Notes under the pieces: generated by a model
Seen by the model: only the letters and a program-made list of their open reading frames with translations
Told to the model about the DNA's origin: nothing
Databases searched by the model: none
Shown: piece after piece, positions 15,441-24,573 of the stretch
Numbering within the stretch: position 1 is the first letter of the stretch
Layout: each line of letters begins with the position of its first letter
Assembly (NCBI GenBank): GCA_001874155.1
Contig: MPDB01000021.1
Span: 1 to 33,727, forward strand
Reading direction: 5' to 3'
Origin: Vibrio sp. MedPE-SWchi
GTDB taxonomy: Bacteria; Pseudomonadota; Gammaproteobacteria; Enterobacterales; Vibrionaceae
DNA length: 33,727 nt
Translations under genes and position numbers: made by a program

Positions 15441-18281
15441 TTATTCCAGCCACTGCTTCCAAGCCGCAGTAACCAATGCTCGTTCATTCACAAATTTGTC
15501 TTCAGCGACATCTGCGTCTAGGTTTAATAAATTTCGGTGGTGAATCTGATCCCGCATCGCTGTGTACGAGTGAATAAGACCCATCGCTTGGGACTCCTCC
15601 ATCACTCCTTGAGCAATCATAGATTCGAACAATCGAATGTTGTCAGACCAACGCGAGAGTTTTGGTTTCTCGTGGCTATGGTTAAGCACAAGATACTGAG
15701 CTAAGAACTCAATGTCAGTGATCCCGCCTGGATCTTGTTTCAACATGAATCGACCTGCTTTCTTACCTCCTAAATGACCTCGCATCTTTACTCGCATCTC
15801 TGAGACATCTTTCTTCAGAACGTCTTGATCACGAGACAAACACAATACGTCTTGTCGCGTTTTAGCAAATGCTTGTTGCAGAGGCGAATCACCGTAAATC
15901 ATTCGCGTTCGAGCAAGCGCTTGGTGCTCCCAAGTCCAAGCATCATTGTGCTGGTACTCATCGAAAGCTTCAGTGGGGCTAACGAGTAGTCCAGAAGCAC
16001 CCGATGGTCTTAGGCGAGTATCGACTTCATATAAAATGCCAGACGCGGTGCGAATAGAGAAAATATGGATGACGCGCTGAGCCAAGCGCAGATAAAACTG
16101 TCGACCGTCGATCTCTTTTTTACCATCGGTATACACATTGACAGGGCAATCATGCATGAATACGATATCAAGATCAGAGTTATAACCCAGCTCCCAACCG
16201 CCCACTTTTCCATATCCTACGACAGCAAAACCCTTCCCATCACGCTCATTCACATGCGTTGGCACGCCATATTTTTCTGCCATCTGTTGCCAGGCTTGAT
16301 CAATAACTGAAGAAACGATTGCCTCAGCAAGATAGGTTAAGTGATCACTCACTTTCGTGACAGGCAGGACACCTGCAATATCCCCCGCAGCAATTCTCAA
16401 GATGCATATTTGTTTAAATTGACGAAGGGCCTCGATCTGCTGCTCCATATCATCTTCTGGGATACGAGCCAGGTAGTCCCTAAGCTCGGTCTTGTAGCTG
16501 TCGAGTGGTACTGGATTATAAAGTTGTTGCGGGTCAATCAGTTCATCAAGCAAGATAGGATAGCGCCCTAATTGCTCGGAAATCATGGGGCTTGCGGTAC
16601 ATAAACGGACCAATTGTGTCAGAGCGGCAGGGTGCTCATCCAAAAGCTCGAGATAGGTGGTTCGCGTCACTATCTTGTGCAGCAGGTGCAATACACGAGA
16701 AAGACCAAACTGGGCATCTTTGTCTTTAAATAACGTTGAGAAAACCTTTGGCATGAGTCGGTTCAACACTTCTCTGCCGCGTGGCCCCAATGTTTTTTTC
16801 GCGAGATCTTTCTTAAATTGAAAAATCGTTTTAGCTAGCGCCTCTACCTCTGCAATAGCGACATCATTGTGCAGTATATTTTCAACCACATCTTGTTCTG
16901 ATGCCATATCCCACAGCTCGTGGAAGTGTGGTGCTATCAAATCACATTGATCGTCTTCAACGCCAATCAAGTCTTCAAACACCGCGTGTACATTTTCCAT
17001 ATGAGAAGCGATAGCGGCTGTTAAGGCCTGATAACCATCGAAGCCAAGCGCTGTTGCTAGTTTCAACTGTTCTAACTCGGTATCCGGTAGCGTCTGAGTT
17101 TGTTTATCAGACATCGCTTGAAGCAGGTTCTCTACACGACGTAAAAACAAGTACGCTTGGGAAAGGTTATCTACTTCCTGATTTTCTAAAAGCGCTAAGT
17201 CTTTAATCGCTTGGAGTGTTTCAAGCAACCCTCTCCCCCTTAGGCTTGGCTCTCGTCCACCGCGTATTAATTGAAAGACCTGAGCAATAAACTCAACCTC
17301 ACGAATGCCACCAGCACCAAGCTTTATGTTGTTACTCAGCCCGCGTCGCCTTACTTCACTGCTGATCATAGACTTCATACGGCGCAGTGATTGAATGGCG
17401 CTAAAGTCAATGTAACGACGGAAAACAAAGGGACGAAGCATCTTACGCAGCTCTTGGTATTCTGGGTACATCTCACTGCCCATCACACGGGCTTTGATCA
17501 TCGCGTAACGTTCCCAATCACGCCCTTGTTCTTGGTAGTAATCTTCGAGTGCCGCATAGCTCATCACCAATGGACCACTCTCACCGAATGGACGTAAACG
17601 CATGTCAACACGGTAGCAAAAGCCATCAAAAGTGTGTTGGTCGAGCGCTTTGATGATTCTCTGCCCTAAGCGAGTAAAGAACTGCGCGTTAGCAATGCTG
17701 CGTCTTGCCCCTTGAGTCTCACCATTTTCAGGATAAGTGAAAATCAGGTCTATATCTGAAGAGAAATTTAGCTCTCCGCCCCCCAGTTTACCCATGCCGA
17801 TAATTAGCATCGGTTGCGCCACACCCTCACTGTTGCATGGTGTTCCCCACTCCTGGCAGCACACGGTATATTGCCATTGGTAGGTTTCAAATATCATCGC
17901 TTCTGCCACTTCAGACAGATGCTGTAAGCTCTCTTCTAGCGACCAAGAAGCTAAAAAATCTCGCCAAGCAATATAAGTCATCTCACGGTTTCTAAATTGC
18001 CTTAATACTCTATGCCCTGCCGCTTCATCCGCGCAATCATCAAGTAGCGCCTTTAAGCGGGAGCGATAATCGGCATCTCGGCTTGAACTCTCTAACATGC
18101 TAGGAAGAGCAGTGATTAACCCCTCGTCTCTCTGTAAAGACTCGGAAATGAACGGACTTAATCCAACGATGGTTTTCAGTTCATCCAAACGGGTAGTTGG
18201 CCATGACTCAAACGCGGCGTTTGTCATTAATGTTTCGAAAGCGGAGTCTGCTATTGAGATGAGTTGTTCAGGCAATGACAT
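15441..18281 (-). CDS. glnE: bifunctional glutamine synthetase adenylyltransferase/deadenylase
   Basis: GlnE switches glutamine synthetase off by adenylylation and on by removing AMP, under control of PII and glutamine. It has 946 residues, the same as E. coli, with two nucleotidyltransferase domains. The N-terminal deadenylase has GMGKLGGGELNFSSDIDLIF and the C-terminal adenylylase has GYGKVGGWELGYNSDLDIVF, each with the paired acidic residues that bind metal. Helical GlnD-like regions link the two. It lies 146 bases upstream of hldE with no terminator visible between, so the two may be co-transcribed. Confidence 0.97.
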   Translation of the reverse strand: MSLPEQLISIADSAFETLMTNAAFESWPTTRLDELKTIVGLSPFISESLQRDEGLITALPSMLESSSRDADYRSRLKALLDDCADEAAGHRVLRQFRNREMTYIAWRDFLASWSLEESLQHLSEVAEAMIFETYQWQYTVCCQEWGTPCNSEGVAQPMLIIGMGKLGGGELNFSSDIDLIFTYPENGETQGARRSIANAQFFTRLGQRIIKALDQHTFDGFCYRVDMRLRPFGESGPLVMSYAALEDYYQEQGRDWERYAMIKARVMGSEMYPEYQELRKMLRPFVFRRYIDFSAIQSLRRMKSMISSEVRRRGLSNNIKLGAGGIREVEFIAQVFQLIRGGREPSLRGRGLLETLQAIKDLALLENQEVDNLSQAYLFLRRVENLLQAMSDKQTQTLPDTELEQLKLATALGFDGYQALTAAIASHMENVHAVFEDLIGVEDDQCDLIAPHFHELWDMASEQDVVENILHNDVAIAEVEALAKTIFQFKKDLAKKTLGPRGREVLNRLMPKVFSTLFKDKDAQFGLSRVLHLLHKIVTRTTYLELLDEHPAALTQLVRLCTASPMISEQLGRYPILLDELIDPQQLYNPVPLDSYKTELRDYLARIPEDDMEQQIEALRQFKQICILRIAAGDIAGVLPVTKVSDHLTYLAEAIVSSVIDQAWQQMAEKYGVPTHVNERDGKGFAVVGYGKVGGWELGYNSDLDIVFMHDCPVNVYTDGKKEIDGRQFYLRLAQRVIHIFSIRTASGILYEVDTRLRPSGASGLLVSPTEAFDEYQHNDAWTWEHQALARTRMIYGDSPLQQAFAKTRQDVLCLSRDQDVLKKDVSEMRVKMRGHLGGKKAGRFMLKQDPGGITDIEFLAQYLVLNHSHEKPKLSRWSDNIRLFESMIAQGVMEESQAMGLIHSYTAMRDQIHHRNLLNLDADVAEDKFVNERALVTAAWKQWLE

Positions 18282-18365
18282 GATGATTCCTTGTACTGAG
18301 CTTAGGACGTAGCCTTGAGGTGGTTTTCGAGAGTAATGACAACAGTTATATCAAACTTATGCCAT

Positions 18366-18396
18366 AAAAAAACGCCCACTAAGCTTAGCGAGCGTT
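18366..18396 (-). terminator. terminator after the chemotaxis gene
   Basis: On the minus strand a stem of AACGC plus CTAAGCTTAG pairing runs 18396 to 18371, then a run of T (18371-18366). It isolates the chemotaxis gene from glnE downstream. Confidence 0.88.
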
Positions 18397-18428
18397 CTTG
18401 CGAGCAAATTTATCGTCAGAACGTGAGT

Positions 18429-19685
18429 TTAGACTTTGAAAGAGGTGATTTTCTTATCTAGCTCTTCAGCATTATTCTGCATGATTTCAGAGGTTTCGAG
18501 TAACTCACCAATAACAAGAACCGAGGCTTCTACCAATTCACGTACATTGGTTAAGTTCTGGTCCATTTCACCAGCAACACTGCTTTGTTGACCAGCAGCG
18601 GTCGCGATTTGGAAGTTCATGTCATTAATCTGAGTCACTTGATCAACGATACCATCAAGTTCACTACCCGCATTCGTCACCAGTTCAACACCTTCAGCAG
18701 CTTCAACAACACTTTTCTCCATCAGCTCAACGGCTGACGTTGCATTGCTTTGAAGTTGACTGATCATCTCTTGAATCTCAACTGTCGCCTGCTGTGTACG
18801 TTGCGCTAAGTTACGAACCTCATCAGCTACCACTGCAAACCCACGACCCGCTTCACCGGCACGCGCGGCTTCGATAGCAGCATTTAGCGCGAGTAGATTG
18901 GTTTGCTCTGAAATACCTTGAATGGTGCCAACAACGCTACCGATAGAATCCACGCTGTCTTCAACTTGATTTACAGCCTGAGCAGAAGCACTGATATCTT
19001 GAGATAGTGCGCTCATCTTAGTCACACTGTCTTGCACAAAACGTTGGCCTGTTTGCGCTTGGCCAGAGGCATTTTCAGTCAATGAAGAAGCATTCTGAGC
19101 GTGATCTGCAACGGTTTGAACCGTAGAACTCATTTCACTCATCGCTGTTGCAAGTTGGTCGATTTCACTAAATTCTTCTTGCGTCGACTCTTTCGTTTCA
19201 GACATGCTCATCGTCATCACTTCAGTCAGCGTCGATAACTCTTGCGATGATTCCACTTGCGTTTTAATCACATCTTGCAATTGACGGCGTGTTTTCTCTA
19301 ACTCACGCGCAACGTCGCCATACTCATCTTTACAATCCATCATAATTTCAACGGAAAGATCTTTATCAGCCATTTGCTTGATAGAGTCATTTAGGTACTG
19401 CGTTTGGCGTAACATCGTGCGCGCTGCGGCAAGCAGTATGACAACGAACAAGGCAATCATGATGAAGGTTTGCCAAACCACTTGGACTAGGTAGTTTTCA
19501 TAGTGTTCTTGAGCAACAGCGGCATCTTGTGTCGCCAGGAGAAGAGCGTCATGAAACGTGCTTGCATCCCAGAGCTGTTTCGTCACGATCAAGATCGTAC
19601 TGAACACCATCAATAAAATCATCTTTGGCACTAAACGGGTATTTGTGATCACCCGTTCCCATGGTTTAAATTCCATCCTAGCCAT
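18429..19685 (-). CDS. methyl-accepting chemotaxis protein with minimal periplasmic loop
   Basis: This is a chemoreceptor signalling protein that would couple through CheW to CheA. ATG at 19685 ([12 protein letters not shown]), with GGAGA about 8 bases upstream, gives 418 residues. Two membrane helices (about 19-40 and 74-96) are separated by only some 35 periplasmic residues, so there is no usual ligand-binding domain. A HAMP-like region (about 97-150) and a complete signalling hairpin follow; the tip has [19 protein letters not shown] and [17 protein letters not shown]. The C-terminus (ITSFKV) lacks a CheR-tethering NWETF-like pentapeptide. It may sense a membrane or cytoplasmic state, or work through a partner; the stimulus cannot be read from sequence. 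It diverges from the ion channel gene. Confidence 0.93.
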   Translation of the reverse strand: MARMEFKPWERVITNTRLVPKMILLMVFSTILIVTKQLWDASTFHDALLLATQDAAVAQEHYENYLVQVVWQTFIMIALFVVILLAAARTMLRQTQYLNDSIKQMADKDLSVEIMMDCKDEYGDVARELEKTRRQLQDVIKTQVESSQELSTLTEVMTMSMSETKESTQEEFSEIDQLATAMSEMSSTVQTVADHAQNASSLTENASGQAQTGQRFVQDSVTKMSALSQDISASAQAVNQVEDSVDSIGSVVGTIQGISEQTNLLALNAAIEAARAGEAGRGFAVVADEVRNLAQRTQQATVEIQEMISQLQSNATSAVELMEKSVVEAAEGVELVTNAGSELDGIVDQVTQINDMNFQIATAAGQQSSVAGEMDQNLTNVRELVEASVLVIGELLETSEIMQNNAEELDKKITSFKV

Positions 19686-19818
19686 TGTCCATTCTCCGCA
19701 ATTATTTGTAATTTTGTTCATTCTATAAGTTATCTAAACGTCTAAAGACTCGTGTATATTGAATGAACTATTTGAACTAGCGCTGATGCACTAATCGCTA
19801 ATTTATTTCGAGCCTCGT

Positions 19819-20589
19819 ATGAATGAAGATGATATCAAAAACGACACTAGACCAATGAGCTTATTATCCTTGATCCTGTCGTTTATGGCGCTATTTGTGA
19901 TCTCTGGCTTATTGTTTATGCCGATCAACACTGAAACTCGTCAAGTACTTATCGGCTTAGACTTTCTTATCTGTAGTATTTTTCTTCTACAACTTTCAGT
20001 TGATTTGATCCGAGCCGCAAATAAGGTGCAATACATGAAAATGCATTGGATCGACTTCCTTGCGAGCATCCCTCTTATCGAGCCTCTCAGATACGCTCGA
20101 GTATTCTCCATCCTTCGTTTTATTCTGGTCATTCGCTCAGGAAGGTTCATTTTCACTCAGCTGTTTTCAAATCGTAAGGAAACAACGTTAGCGTCCATTC
20201 TGCTGCTGCTCGTTGTACTGCTGACCGTTGGTTCAAGCATGATGCTATTTATAGAAGGAAGAAATCCTGCGGCCAATATACAAAACGGCGCTGACGCCTT
20301 GTGGTGGGCTTTGGTCACCATATCAACCGTGGGCTATGGCGATCACTATCCGGTGACAGAAACTGGCCAATTGCTAGCGTCCGCTTTGATCATTTCAGGC
20401 GTGGGGCTATTTGGGATGATTTCAGGATTGATAACCTCAATGATCACCTCACCAACACAGCAACAAACACTTAGGCAAGAAAATAAGGAACGGCTGCTCG
20501 AAGAGATTGTCATACAGCAGAAAGAGATCATTGACCGACTTGAGTCGTTAGATAAAAAGTCTACTCAAGAAGAAGTGATAAAAAAATAG
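19819..20589 (+). CDS. six-helix voltage-gated-type potassium channel
   Basis: The 256-residue protein has the selectivity filter TVGYGD in a pore loop (STVGYGDHYPVTETG) between two long hydrophobic helices, with four shorter hydrophobic segments before them. Segment 4 reads RYARVFSILRFILVIR with arginines at spacing 3, 6 and 6, consistent with a voltage-sensor helix. The C-terminal 45 residues are charged and heptad-like (QENKERLLEEIVIQQKEI), probably a tetramerising coiled coil; there is no RCK domain as in E. coli Kch. It should conduct K+ across the inner membrane. Physiological role unknown. Its stop codon lies inside a hairpin that ends the opposite-strand gene. Confidence 0.88.
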   Translation: MNEDDIKNDTRPMSLLSLILSFMALFVISGLLFMPINTETRQVLIGLDFLICSIFLLQLSVDLIRAANKVQYMKMHWIDFLASIPLIEPLRYARVFSILRFILVIRSGRFIFTQLFSNRKETTLASILLLLVVLLTVGSSMMLFIEGRNPAANIQNGADALWWALVTISTVGYGDHYPVTETGQLLASALIISGVGLFGMISGLITSMITSPTQQQTLRQENKERLLEEIVIQQKEIIDRLESLDKKSTQEEVIKK

Positions 20590-20609
20590 AGCCATTGTAG
20601 GCTCTATTT
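20581..20609 (-). terminator. terminator of the CYTH-CHAD gene, overlapping the channel gene's 3' end
   Basis: AAATAGAGCC (20584-20593) pairs with GGCTCTATTT (20600-20609). The T-run is on the minus strand (20586-20581), so it ends the 20624-22141 transcript; the plus strand has only a short T stretch after the hairpin. The channel's TAG (20587-20589) lies inside the left arm. Confidence 0.82.
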
Positions 20610-20623
20610 CGTAGAAGTGTGTG

Positions 20624-22141
20624 TTAGTGCTGCCAATAGGGCTCAGCTTCAATGCTGATGATCCGAGTTTGTTCCATCGCATGCAAAATTGATGTTTCTT
20701 GGCGATCCAACCAGCGTTGTAACTGATCTTTTTCATCACCTTCTAGTTTATCAACCAGTGCAGCCAACGGTTTCAGCATCAATAGATCGTCAATACCTTG
20801 CATGAGATCAGCCCAAGGTAATCGGAAACTGTTTCGTTCGTCCACATCATAAAGACTCGCGAAACCAACACCGGTATAAAGATTGCGCATTAATCGATAT
20901 TGCTGCTCGATATACTCCTCACTGGTCAATAACCTTTCTGGAGGAAACGCTTCTATTAATTCAGCCCAAGTGCGATCTAACTGTTTCACTGAAAATTTAG
21001 GGATGGAATGGGACATTTGCTCACGTGCTTTATCATCAAGAAATGGCTGCCAACCTCTGGTTAGAATCCAACGGCTGAGATCGAGCAACACGCCTGTATA
21101 GCGTGCCGAGGATAAAAGCTGTACCACTTCATCACGGTTTGGAAGTGCATCCTGAACACTCTTAAGCTCTGAGACGAGGAACTTGCGCGCTTCTAACTTT
21201 CTCAGCACATGGCCTTTATCATCTAAAAGGTCGGCAAGGTATTCGTACTGCTTTAGCCAATCGAGCTCTTGTTCTAACCACTTTAATTCTTGGCGAAGAA
21301 TCGCACTTGCTCGTCTAGGAACGATGCCGCCATAAATAGTGAGCGTTTGACGAATAAAGCTCAGCGCATTGCGGATTTCATGCAGCGCTTCAATCGACTC
21401 TCTTTCTGAGTAGATCTGCTCATGGTAAAGCCAATGTGAAAGGGCATGTTCTAGGGAATGAACGAAGCACGATTCAACACTGTCGCCACGCTCCGTCTCA
21501 ACCAGTGATAGCGACTTAACTTCATCACCTTGATACCCTTGCGCCAATCGGTAGCCTTTTGCTGCTTTACTTAGGTTACCCAAACGCATTCCGCCAAATT
21601 CACTGAATTGACGAGCAAGCGTGAATAGCGCATCCGTTTGCCCTGACTTTAGCTCAAACTCAATCTCACAGATTGGGTCGCGTTTCTCACCAGAGACAAC
21701 CTCTCCAAGATCGAATGCCACTTCAACTTGGCTTCCATCCGCCATGCCTATCAGCCACTGTTCACGTGTGAAATTTGTCGCAAAGAGTGGAATGAGTTCC
21801 GCCTGAAGCGTTTCAACTTCTCTCTCTTGCGGCCAGATATCTTTAGGGTGTAATGACAAGTCTGGGACATTGCAGGTGTGTTCAGCGTTAAACTCAGGTC
21901 TTTGGTGCAACCCAGCCACAACTCGGCCTGCTGTTTTTACTGTCTGTATAAAGACATCATCGAAGCGTCGAATTCGCAAGCCCGTGTCATGTTGACGTAA
22001 CCAGTTATCGGGTGTGTCAAAGTAAGTATTCCCAAGCTCACGGCAACTGTGCTGAAGTATTTTCATTTCGGAAATTTTATCGCGCAAAATCACTGAAAAT
22101 TCAGGAGAAACAAAAAACTTCAGTTCTATCTCGGTTTCCAT
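20624..22141 (-). CDS. ygiF: CYTH-CHAD inorganic triphosphatase, YgiF type
   Basis: The CYTH domain (about 1-200) begins METEIELKFF with the diagnostic ExExK metal-triphosphate motif, followed by conserved TYFDTPD and GLRIRRF. A helical CHAD domain (about 225-500) follows, with the His-rich region (SCFVHSLEHALSHWLYHEQ) and EALHEIRNALSFIRQTL typical of CHAD. E. coli YgiF is an inorganic triphosphatase; CHAD domains bind polyphosphate in several bacteria. At 505 residues it is longer than E. coli YgiF (433). ATG at 22141 with AAAGG upstream is chosen over an in-frame ATG at 22198, since CYTH proteins start within a few residues of ExExK. Confidence 0.92.
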   Translation of the reverse strand: METEIELKFFVSPEFSVILRDKISEMKILQHSCRELGNTYFDTPDNWLRQHDTGLRIRRFDDVFIQTVKTAGRVVAGLHQRPEFNAEHTCNVPDLSLHPKDIWPQEREVETLQAELIPLFATNFTREQWLIGMADGSQVEVAFDLGEVVSGEKRDPICEIEFELKSGQTDALFTLARQFSEFGGMRLGNLSKAAKGYRLAQGYQGDEVKSLSLVETERGDSVESCFVHSLEHALSHWLYHEQIYSERESIEALHEIRNALSFIRQTLTIYGGIVPRRASAILRQELKWLEQELDWLKQYEYLADLLDDKGHVLRKLEARKFLVSELKSVQDALPNRDEVVQLLSSARYTGVLLDLSRWILTRGWQPFLDDKAREQMSHSIPKFSVKQLDRTWAELIEAFPPERLLTSEEYIEQQYRLMRNLYTGVGFASLYDVDERNSFRLPWADLMQGIDDLLMLKPLAALVDKLEGDEKDQLQRWLDRQETSILHAMEQTRIISIEAEPYWQH

Positions 22142-22285
22142 AACTGTACCTTTCAAAGCAGATAGCAACAGGATATGGTCAATCTTGCTACTCGGCAAGT
22201 GAGAAATATCACCTTAATGATGATCTAAAACAGTTTTAATGAGAGATTTAATGGGTTAACATGCGCGCCTTTATAGCCATCGTTC

Positions 22286-22313
22286 AACATTTCACCATGA
22301 AATGGTGTATGTT
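22286..22313. repeat. imperfect inverted repeat before the DUF47-pitA pair
   Basis: CACCAT-gaa-ATGGTG (22293-22307) is flanked by AACAT (22286-22290) and ATGTT (22309-22313), forming an 11-base paired structure with a small bulge. It lies 34 bases before the DUF47 start and could be an RNA hairpin or an operator. No clear Pho box was seen nearby. Confidence 0.5.
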
Positions 22314-22346
22314 CTTTTTAGGTTATATTTATTAGGTTCAATGACC

Positions 22347-23027
22347 ATGCCAGTGAATACAATAATGGGGTTATTTGCAAAGTCCCCTATAAAGCCTTTG
22401 CAGCGCCACGTAGTGTGCGTTAATGAATGTTGCTCTCACCTTGTCAACTTTTTTGAAGTTTCTTCAAAAGGCGACTGGGAAAAAGCAGCAGAAATTCGTG
22501 CTCAGATTTCTCACCTAGAGAAAGAAGCTGATGTGCTGAAGCGCGAAATTCGCCTAAAACTTCCTCGCGGTTTGTTTATGCCTGTCGATCGTACCGACAT
22601 GCTTGAGCTTTTGACTCAACAAGACAAACTTGCCAACCTAGCCAAAGATATCTCAGGCCGTGTTTATGGTCGTCGTTTGGTTATTCCTGAAGTACTTCAA
22701 GAAAATTTCATCGTTTATGTAAAACGTTGTCTTGACGCTGCTGATCAAGCTCAAAAAGTTATTAATGAGCTTGATGAACTGCTAGAGACCGGCTTTAAAG
22801 GCCGTGAAGTGACTCTTGTTGCCGAAATGATTCATCAACTAGACCTCATTGAAGATGACACTGATTCGATTCAGATCGAGCTTCGTCAACAATTAATGGC
22901 CGTTGAATCCGAATATAACCCGATTGACGTTATGTTCTTGTACAAAATTCTAGAGTGGGTCGGTGGCATTGCAGATCAAGCACAGCGTGTAGGCGCTCGT
23001 CTTGAAGTTATGCTTTCTCGCTCTTAA
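22347..23027 (+). CDS. DUF47/PhoU-like regulator of phosphate transport
   Basis: This 226-residue, all-helical protein of the DUF47 (TIGR00153, PhoU-like) family has the conserved charged blocks HLEKEADVLKREIRLKLPRG-like near residue 60-80 and DLIEDDTDSIQIELR near 170-185; the acidic and EADxxKR stretches bind metal clusters in PhoU relatives. DUF47 genes sit next to PiT transporters in many bacteria, and here pitA follows 128 bases downstream. I choose ATG at 22347 (MPVNTIMGLFAKSP); ATG at 22341 adds two residues and an in-frame ATG at 22302 would add 15 with no support. Confidence 0.9.
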   Translation: MPVNTIMGLFAKSPIKPLQRHVVCVNECCSHLVNFFEVSSKGDWEKAAEIRAQISHLEKEADVLKREIRLKLPRGLFMPVDRTDMLELLTQQDKLANLAKDISGRVYGRRLVIPEVLQENFIVYVKRCLDAADQAQKVINELDELLETGFKGREVTLVAEMIHQLDLIEDDTDSIQIELRQQLMAVESEYNPIDVMFLYKILEWVGGIADQAQRVGARLEVMLSRS

Positions 23028-23155
23028 ATCACAGATAACTCAATAACGAAGAGCACGATATAAGCGCACAGATTAGGCGATGAGTATTTTCATCGCTGAT
23101 GGGTTTGCCGCGCCTAAATTTTGTTCCGATTTTTATTAAACAATTAGGTATAACG

Positions 23156-24415
23156 ATGGATATCATTGCTAACCACGGCACGCTACTAATTATTATTGCT
23201 GCCGCTTTTGGTCTTTTAATGGCTATTGGTATAGGTGCAAATGACGTTGCGAATGCAATGGGCACCTCAGTAGGTTCCAAAGCACTTACAGTAAAACAAG
23301 CGATCATCATCGCGATGATCTTTGAGTTTGCAGGGGCATACCTTGCTGGCGGTGAAGTAACCGATACGATTCGCAAGGGCGTGATCGATACCGATTTATT
23401 TGCTCACCAACCTGATGTGTTAGTGTTTGGCATGCTGTCCGCCTTATTAGCGGCTGGTACTTGGCTATTACTCGCATCTTACATGGGTTGGCCTGTTTCA
23501 ACGACTCACTCAATCATCGGTGCCATCATTGGTTTTGCTTGTGTGTCAGTGGGTACGGAAGCCGTGGACTGGGGCTCTGTACAAGGCATTGTAGGTAGTT
23601 GGCTTATTACGCCTCTTATCTCGGGTTTCTTTGCCTATATGATTTTCATCAGTGCACAGAAACTGATCTTCGATACAGAGAACCCTCTGTTTAATGCGAA
23701 GCGCTTTGTTCCTGTGTACATGTTCATCACGACGATGGTTGTAGCACTTGTAACGATTAAGAAAGGTCTAAAGCACATTGGTTTGCATTTAACCAATGGT
23801 GAAGCTTGGATGTGGTCAGCAGCAGTATCCGCTCTTGTTATGGTGGGTGGCTACTTATACATTCAGAAGAAATTCGCTAACCGTGAAGACGATCATGGCT
23901 TTGCTGGTGTGGAAGGTGTTTTCACCGTATTAATGGTTATCACGGCTTGTGCAATGGCATTTGCGCACGGTTCTAACGATGTAGCGAACGCGATTGGTCC
24001 ACTGTCTGCTGTTGTATCAACGGTTGAAAACATGGGTGAGATTGCAGGTAAGACTAAGATTTCTTGGTGGATTCTTCCACTTGGTGGTTTTGGTATCGTT
24101 ATCGGTCTTGCGACCCTTGGCCGTCGAGTAATGGCTACTGTTGGTACCGGTATTACTGAACTAACACCGAGCCGTGGATTTGCTGCTCAATTAGCGACTG
24201 CATGTACTGTGGTTCTAGCATCAGGTACTGGCTTACCAATCTCTACGACTCAGACATTGGTTGGTGCAGTATTAGGTGTTGGCTTTGCTCGTGGTATTGG
24301 CGCTCTAAATCTAGGTGTTGTGCGAAATATCGTTGCATCTTGGGTTGTAACACTACCAGCCGGTGCTCTTCTTGCCGTGGTATTCTTCTATGCAATACAA
24401 GGCCTATTTGTTTAA
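23156..24415 (+). CDS. pitA: low-affinity inorganic phosphate permease, PiT family
   Basis: A 419-residue integral membrane protein with two PiT repeats: GIGANDVANAMGTSVGSKAL near residue 25-45 and HGSNDVANAIGPLSA near 275-290, each carrying the GxNDVANA signature, and about ten hydrophobic helices. It imports phosphate, with H+ (metal-phosphate symport) or Na+ as the coupling ion; which cannot be told here. ATG at 23156 (MDIIANHG) with AGG 8 bases upstream is chosen over an in-frame ATG at 23099. Likely co-transcribed with the DUF47 gene; terminator at 24469. Confidence 0.95.
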   Translation: MDIIANHGTLLIIIAAAFGLLMAIGIGANDVANAMGTSVGSKALTVKQAIIIAMIFEFAGAYLAGGEVTDTIRKGVIDTDLFAHQPDVLVFGMLSALLAAGTWLLLASYMGWPVSTTHSIIGAIIGFACVSVGTEAVDWGSVQGIVGSWLITPLISGFFAYMIFISAQKLIFDTENPLFNAKRFVPVYMFITTMVVALVTIKKGLKHIGLHLTNGEAWMWSAAVSALVMVGGYLYIQKKFANREDDHGFAGVEGVFTVLMVITACAMAFAHGSNDVANAIGPLSAVVSTVENMGEIAGKTKISWWILPLGGFGIVIGLATLGRRVMATVGTGITELTPSRGFAAQLATACTVVLASGTGLPISTTQTLVGAVLGVGFARGIGALNLGVVRNIVASWVVTLPAGALLAVVFFYAIQGLFV

Positions 24416-24468
24416 AATTTAGGTTTGTAAATTGTAAGCGCCACGTCATTATTGACTCAAACGCACAG

Positions 24469-24494
24469 AAAGGGAGGCTTTGCCTCCCTTCTTT
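24469..24494 (+). terminator. terminator after pitA
   Basis: AAGGGAGGC (24470-24478) pairs with GCCTCCCTT (24482-24490) across a three-base loop, followed by a short CTTT tail. It separates pitA from ygiM. Confidence 0.8.
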
Positions 24495-24573
24495 GTTGCA
24501 TGGCCCTAAGAAAATTCATACTATCAGTCCAATAGATACATATACCATCATCAATATTGTTAAAGGATTCACT

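Noticed and set aside
22199..22346. Pho box before the DUF47-pitA pair
   Set aside because: No CTGTCAT-type direct repeats with 11-base spacing were seen.
24202..24573. Long cysteine-rich N-terminal extension in frame with ygiM
   Set aside because: It overlaps the pitA coding sequence in another frame and its terminator, and hides the ygiM signal peptide. It is a chance open frame.
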